Source: Nocardia vulneris (GTDB taxonomy: Bacteria > Actinomycetota > Actinomycetes > Mycobacteriales > Mycobacteriaceae). From it: a DNA stretch of 64,000 nt. The DNA lies in assembly GCF_001613425.1 (NCBI RefSeq), contig NZ_BDCI01000023.1, positions 372,001 through 436,000 of the forward strand, written 5' to 3'. Positions 62,531 to 64,000 of this stretch are shown here, one piece after another (position 1 is the first letter of the stretch; every line of letters starts with the position of its first letter). A program made the translations under genes and the position numbers. Under the pieces are notes generated by a model. That model saw only the letters and a program-made list of their open reading frames with translations. It made no database searches and was not told the DNA's origin.

Positions 62531-63690
62531 TCGAAGTCGTAGCCGAGCCAGCGGTTGCGGTGGGTCCAGCCCACGAGGTCGTACCGCCAGTGGAACGGCC
62601 AGGTGTGCGCGACGGTGTTGAACAGCACCGCGCCGAGTGCGGTGTAGTCGTCGTGCGCGGACAGCAGCGCGCGCTGTCCGCGCGGGGAGGCGCTGAAGAA
62701 CGCGTCGAACATCGCGATGGACTGTTCTGTGGTCAACCGGCCGAGGCCGTACAGGCCGCGCATCCGCATCCAATACACCAACCGCGCTCGGCGCGGCCAC
62801 AATTCGGCCACCGGGTCACGGCCCGCCTGCACCGCGGCGACCGCGGTGTCGACCAGGGCCAGCGAGTCGGCGACGCTGTAGCCGGTGCACGGATGCATCA
62901 TGCCGCCGCGCGAGCCGAACGGCACCGCGACGGCGGTACCCCGCTTCGGCGGCGGCTGATCCAGTGGGTAGTGCGCGGCTTCGTGCGGCTCGTCGCCGGT
63001 GAGCAGGATACCGTGCGCGGCAAGGCGGTTGAGCGTGCGCCTGCGCAGTTCGTGCTGCGGCATGCCGCCGCGCAGGCCGAGGCTGGTCTCCTCGAAGATC
63101 ACCGTGCCGTCGCCGAGTGGTACCGCGTAGAGGAACGACGGCGGCTCGTCGGGGCCCGCGCCGTTCTCCGGCCGCCAGTCCAGCAGGAGTCCCTCTTGGT
63201 CGGCGACCATCGGCGCGGCCGTTTCGGCGGCCACGAAGATGCCGTGCGCGCTGGCCGCTCGGCGTTGCCCGAGGGTGGGCAGGCCACGGGTGTCGAAAAC
63301 CGTTGCGGCGGTGATCGTCGCGCCCCCGGCCAGTTCGACGCGGTGCGCGTCGACGCTGGTGGCGCGGTCCGCGAGCACGGTGGCGTCGTCGAGGGGGAGG
63401 GCGTCGCGCAATCCGGTCTTGGACAGCACGCAGTAGGGGCGGTCGATCCGGAGTTCGGTCGTCGTCCAGACCGTCGGCGTGGGAATCCGGCTGGCGACGG
63501 CGCTCGACGGCAGCCACTGCGGTAGCTCGTCGACCCAGCAGGAGAAGGTGGGCGGCCAGAGCCTATCCGGGCGCGGATCGACGGCGGTCACGCGCAGCCC
63601 GGCGCGCATCGCCCGATGCGCCAGTGCCCGGCCGGTCGGGCCGAGCCCGACCACACAAACGTCGACATCTCCGACCGCGCTGACACCCAT
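62500..63690 (-). CDS. crtL: Lycopene cyclase (CrtL/CrtY-type flavoprotein)
   Basis: The 396-residue protein has an N-terminal dinucleotide-binding motif (VVGLGPTGRALAHRAM). Family-specific segments are FLYAVPLGDGTVIFEETSL and GGMMHPCTGYSVADSL. These flavoenzymes cyclise the psi ends of lycopene to beta-ionone rings using reduced FAD without net redox change. No other carotenoid gene is in the window, so its partners lie elsewhere. No strong binding site precedes the ATG at 63690; a GTG two codons on is an alternative. It overlaps the exporter permease tail to tail by 31 bp. Confidence 0.85.
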   Translation of the reverse strand: MGVSAVGDVDVCVVGLGPTGRALAHRAMRAGLRVTAVDPRPDRLWPPTFSCWVDELPQWLPSSAVASRIPTPTVWTTTELRIDRPYCVLSKTGLRDALPLDDATVLADRATSVDAHRVELAGGATITAATVFDTRGLPTLGQRRAASAHGIFVAAETAAPMVADQEGLLLDWRPENGAGPDEPPSFLYAVPLGDGTVIFEETSLGLRGGMPQHELRRRTLNRLAAHGILLTGDEPHEAAHYPLDQPPPKRGTAVAVPFGSRGGMMHPCTGYSVADSLALVDTAVAAVQAGRDPVAELWPRRARLVYWMRMRGLYGLGRLTTEQSIAMFDAFFSASPRGQRALLSAHDDYTALGAVLFNTVAHTWPFHWRYDLVGWTHRNRWLGYDFDQAPVSAARR

Positions 63691-63921
63691 ACAGGCATTC
63701 AATCCGTTGCGGCCACACCGACGCAACTGCCCCCGCCCGCCGGGGCCCCGGAATTCGGGTCTCGCGGTAAGTCGCCGACGTGAAATAAAGCGGTTCGAAA
63801 TTGCATTCCGGACCTGCCCCCAGAATTGGTGTCCCAGCAACTCGAGGCGTGAAAGTGGTTGTGCCGCAAGCTAGCCTGGCTCAGGAGCACGGGCGGTGTC
63901 GTGCTCTGGAGAAGGGGAATC

Positions 63922-64000
63922 ATGAGAGGCAGCTACGTCCGCTGGCTTGGTGTGCTCGCGGTCACGGTCGGAGCGGTCGCCACAGCGGTAATTCCGGGCC
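63922..64000 (+). CDS. 5' end of a secreted or membrane protein cut by the window edge
   Basis: GAAGGGG lies 5 nt before an ATG. The first 26 codons read M-R-G-S-Y-V-R-W-L-G followed by a hydrophobic run (VLAVTVGAVATAVIPG), a signal peptide. The mature protein lies outside the window and cannot be named. Confidence 0.65.
   Translation, partial: MRGSYVRWLGVLAVTVGAVATAVIPG

Overview
The window looks like chromosomal DNA of a mycolic-acid-containing actinomycete, most probably Nocardia or a close relative. The reasons are the very high GC with G/C-ending codons, an Ag85-type mycolyltransferase, a KmtR-like metal sensor, FadE/FadD/EchA-type lipid enzymes and a DrrABC-like exporter. This is inference from gene content; no 16S or other marker is present.

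Left flank (1-13.8 kb): ordinary accessory chromosome. It holds a secreted S41 peptidase, a Gly/Asp-repeat membrane protein, a Baeyer-Villiger-type monooxygenase, an acyl-CoA dehydrogenase, a secreted PHB-depolymerase-like esterase, a KmtR-like Ni/Co sensor with a His-rich CDF exporter, a class C beta-lactamase-like esterase coupled to a fatty-acyl-CoA ligase, an SCO5389-like protein, a nitronate monooxygenase and an M23 endopeptidase.

Core (13.9-52.1 kb): a TrmB/LuxR-type regulator followed by three co-directional NRPS genes. NRPS1 is A-T-C-A-T-C plus a decayed A-domain remnant, with no thioesterase. NRPS2 is A-T-C-A-T-C-A-T-C-A-T-TE. NRPS3 is A-T-C-A-T-C-A-T-C-A-T-E-C-A-T-TE. NRPS2 and NRPS3 are paralogues: the first three A domains have the same binding-pocket codes by eye, the N-terminal tails are near identical, and each has a short upstream leader ORF that overlaps its start as ATGA. 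NRPS1 ends with a free C domain, while NRPS2 and NRPS3 both start directly with an A domain and both end in TE. The layout therefore suggests one shared front end feeding two alternative terminating synthetases (a forked assembly line), or separate products. The only E domain lacks its catalytic motifs. No MbtH, PPTase or tailoring gene is seen.

Right flank (52.2-64 kb): a secreted mycolyltransferase, an Nramp Mn/Fe importer behind a strong terminator and inverted-repeat operator, an extended SDR lacking its catalytic Tyr, an enoyl-CoA hydratase divergent from a tandem TetR-TetR fusion, an ALDH-fold protein lacking its catalytic Cys, a DrrABC-like three-gene exporter (a candidate for peptide export), a lycopene cyclase overlapping it tail to tail, and the start of a secreted protein.
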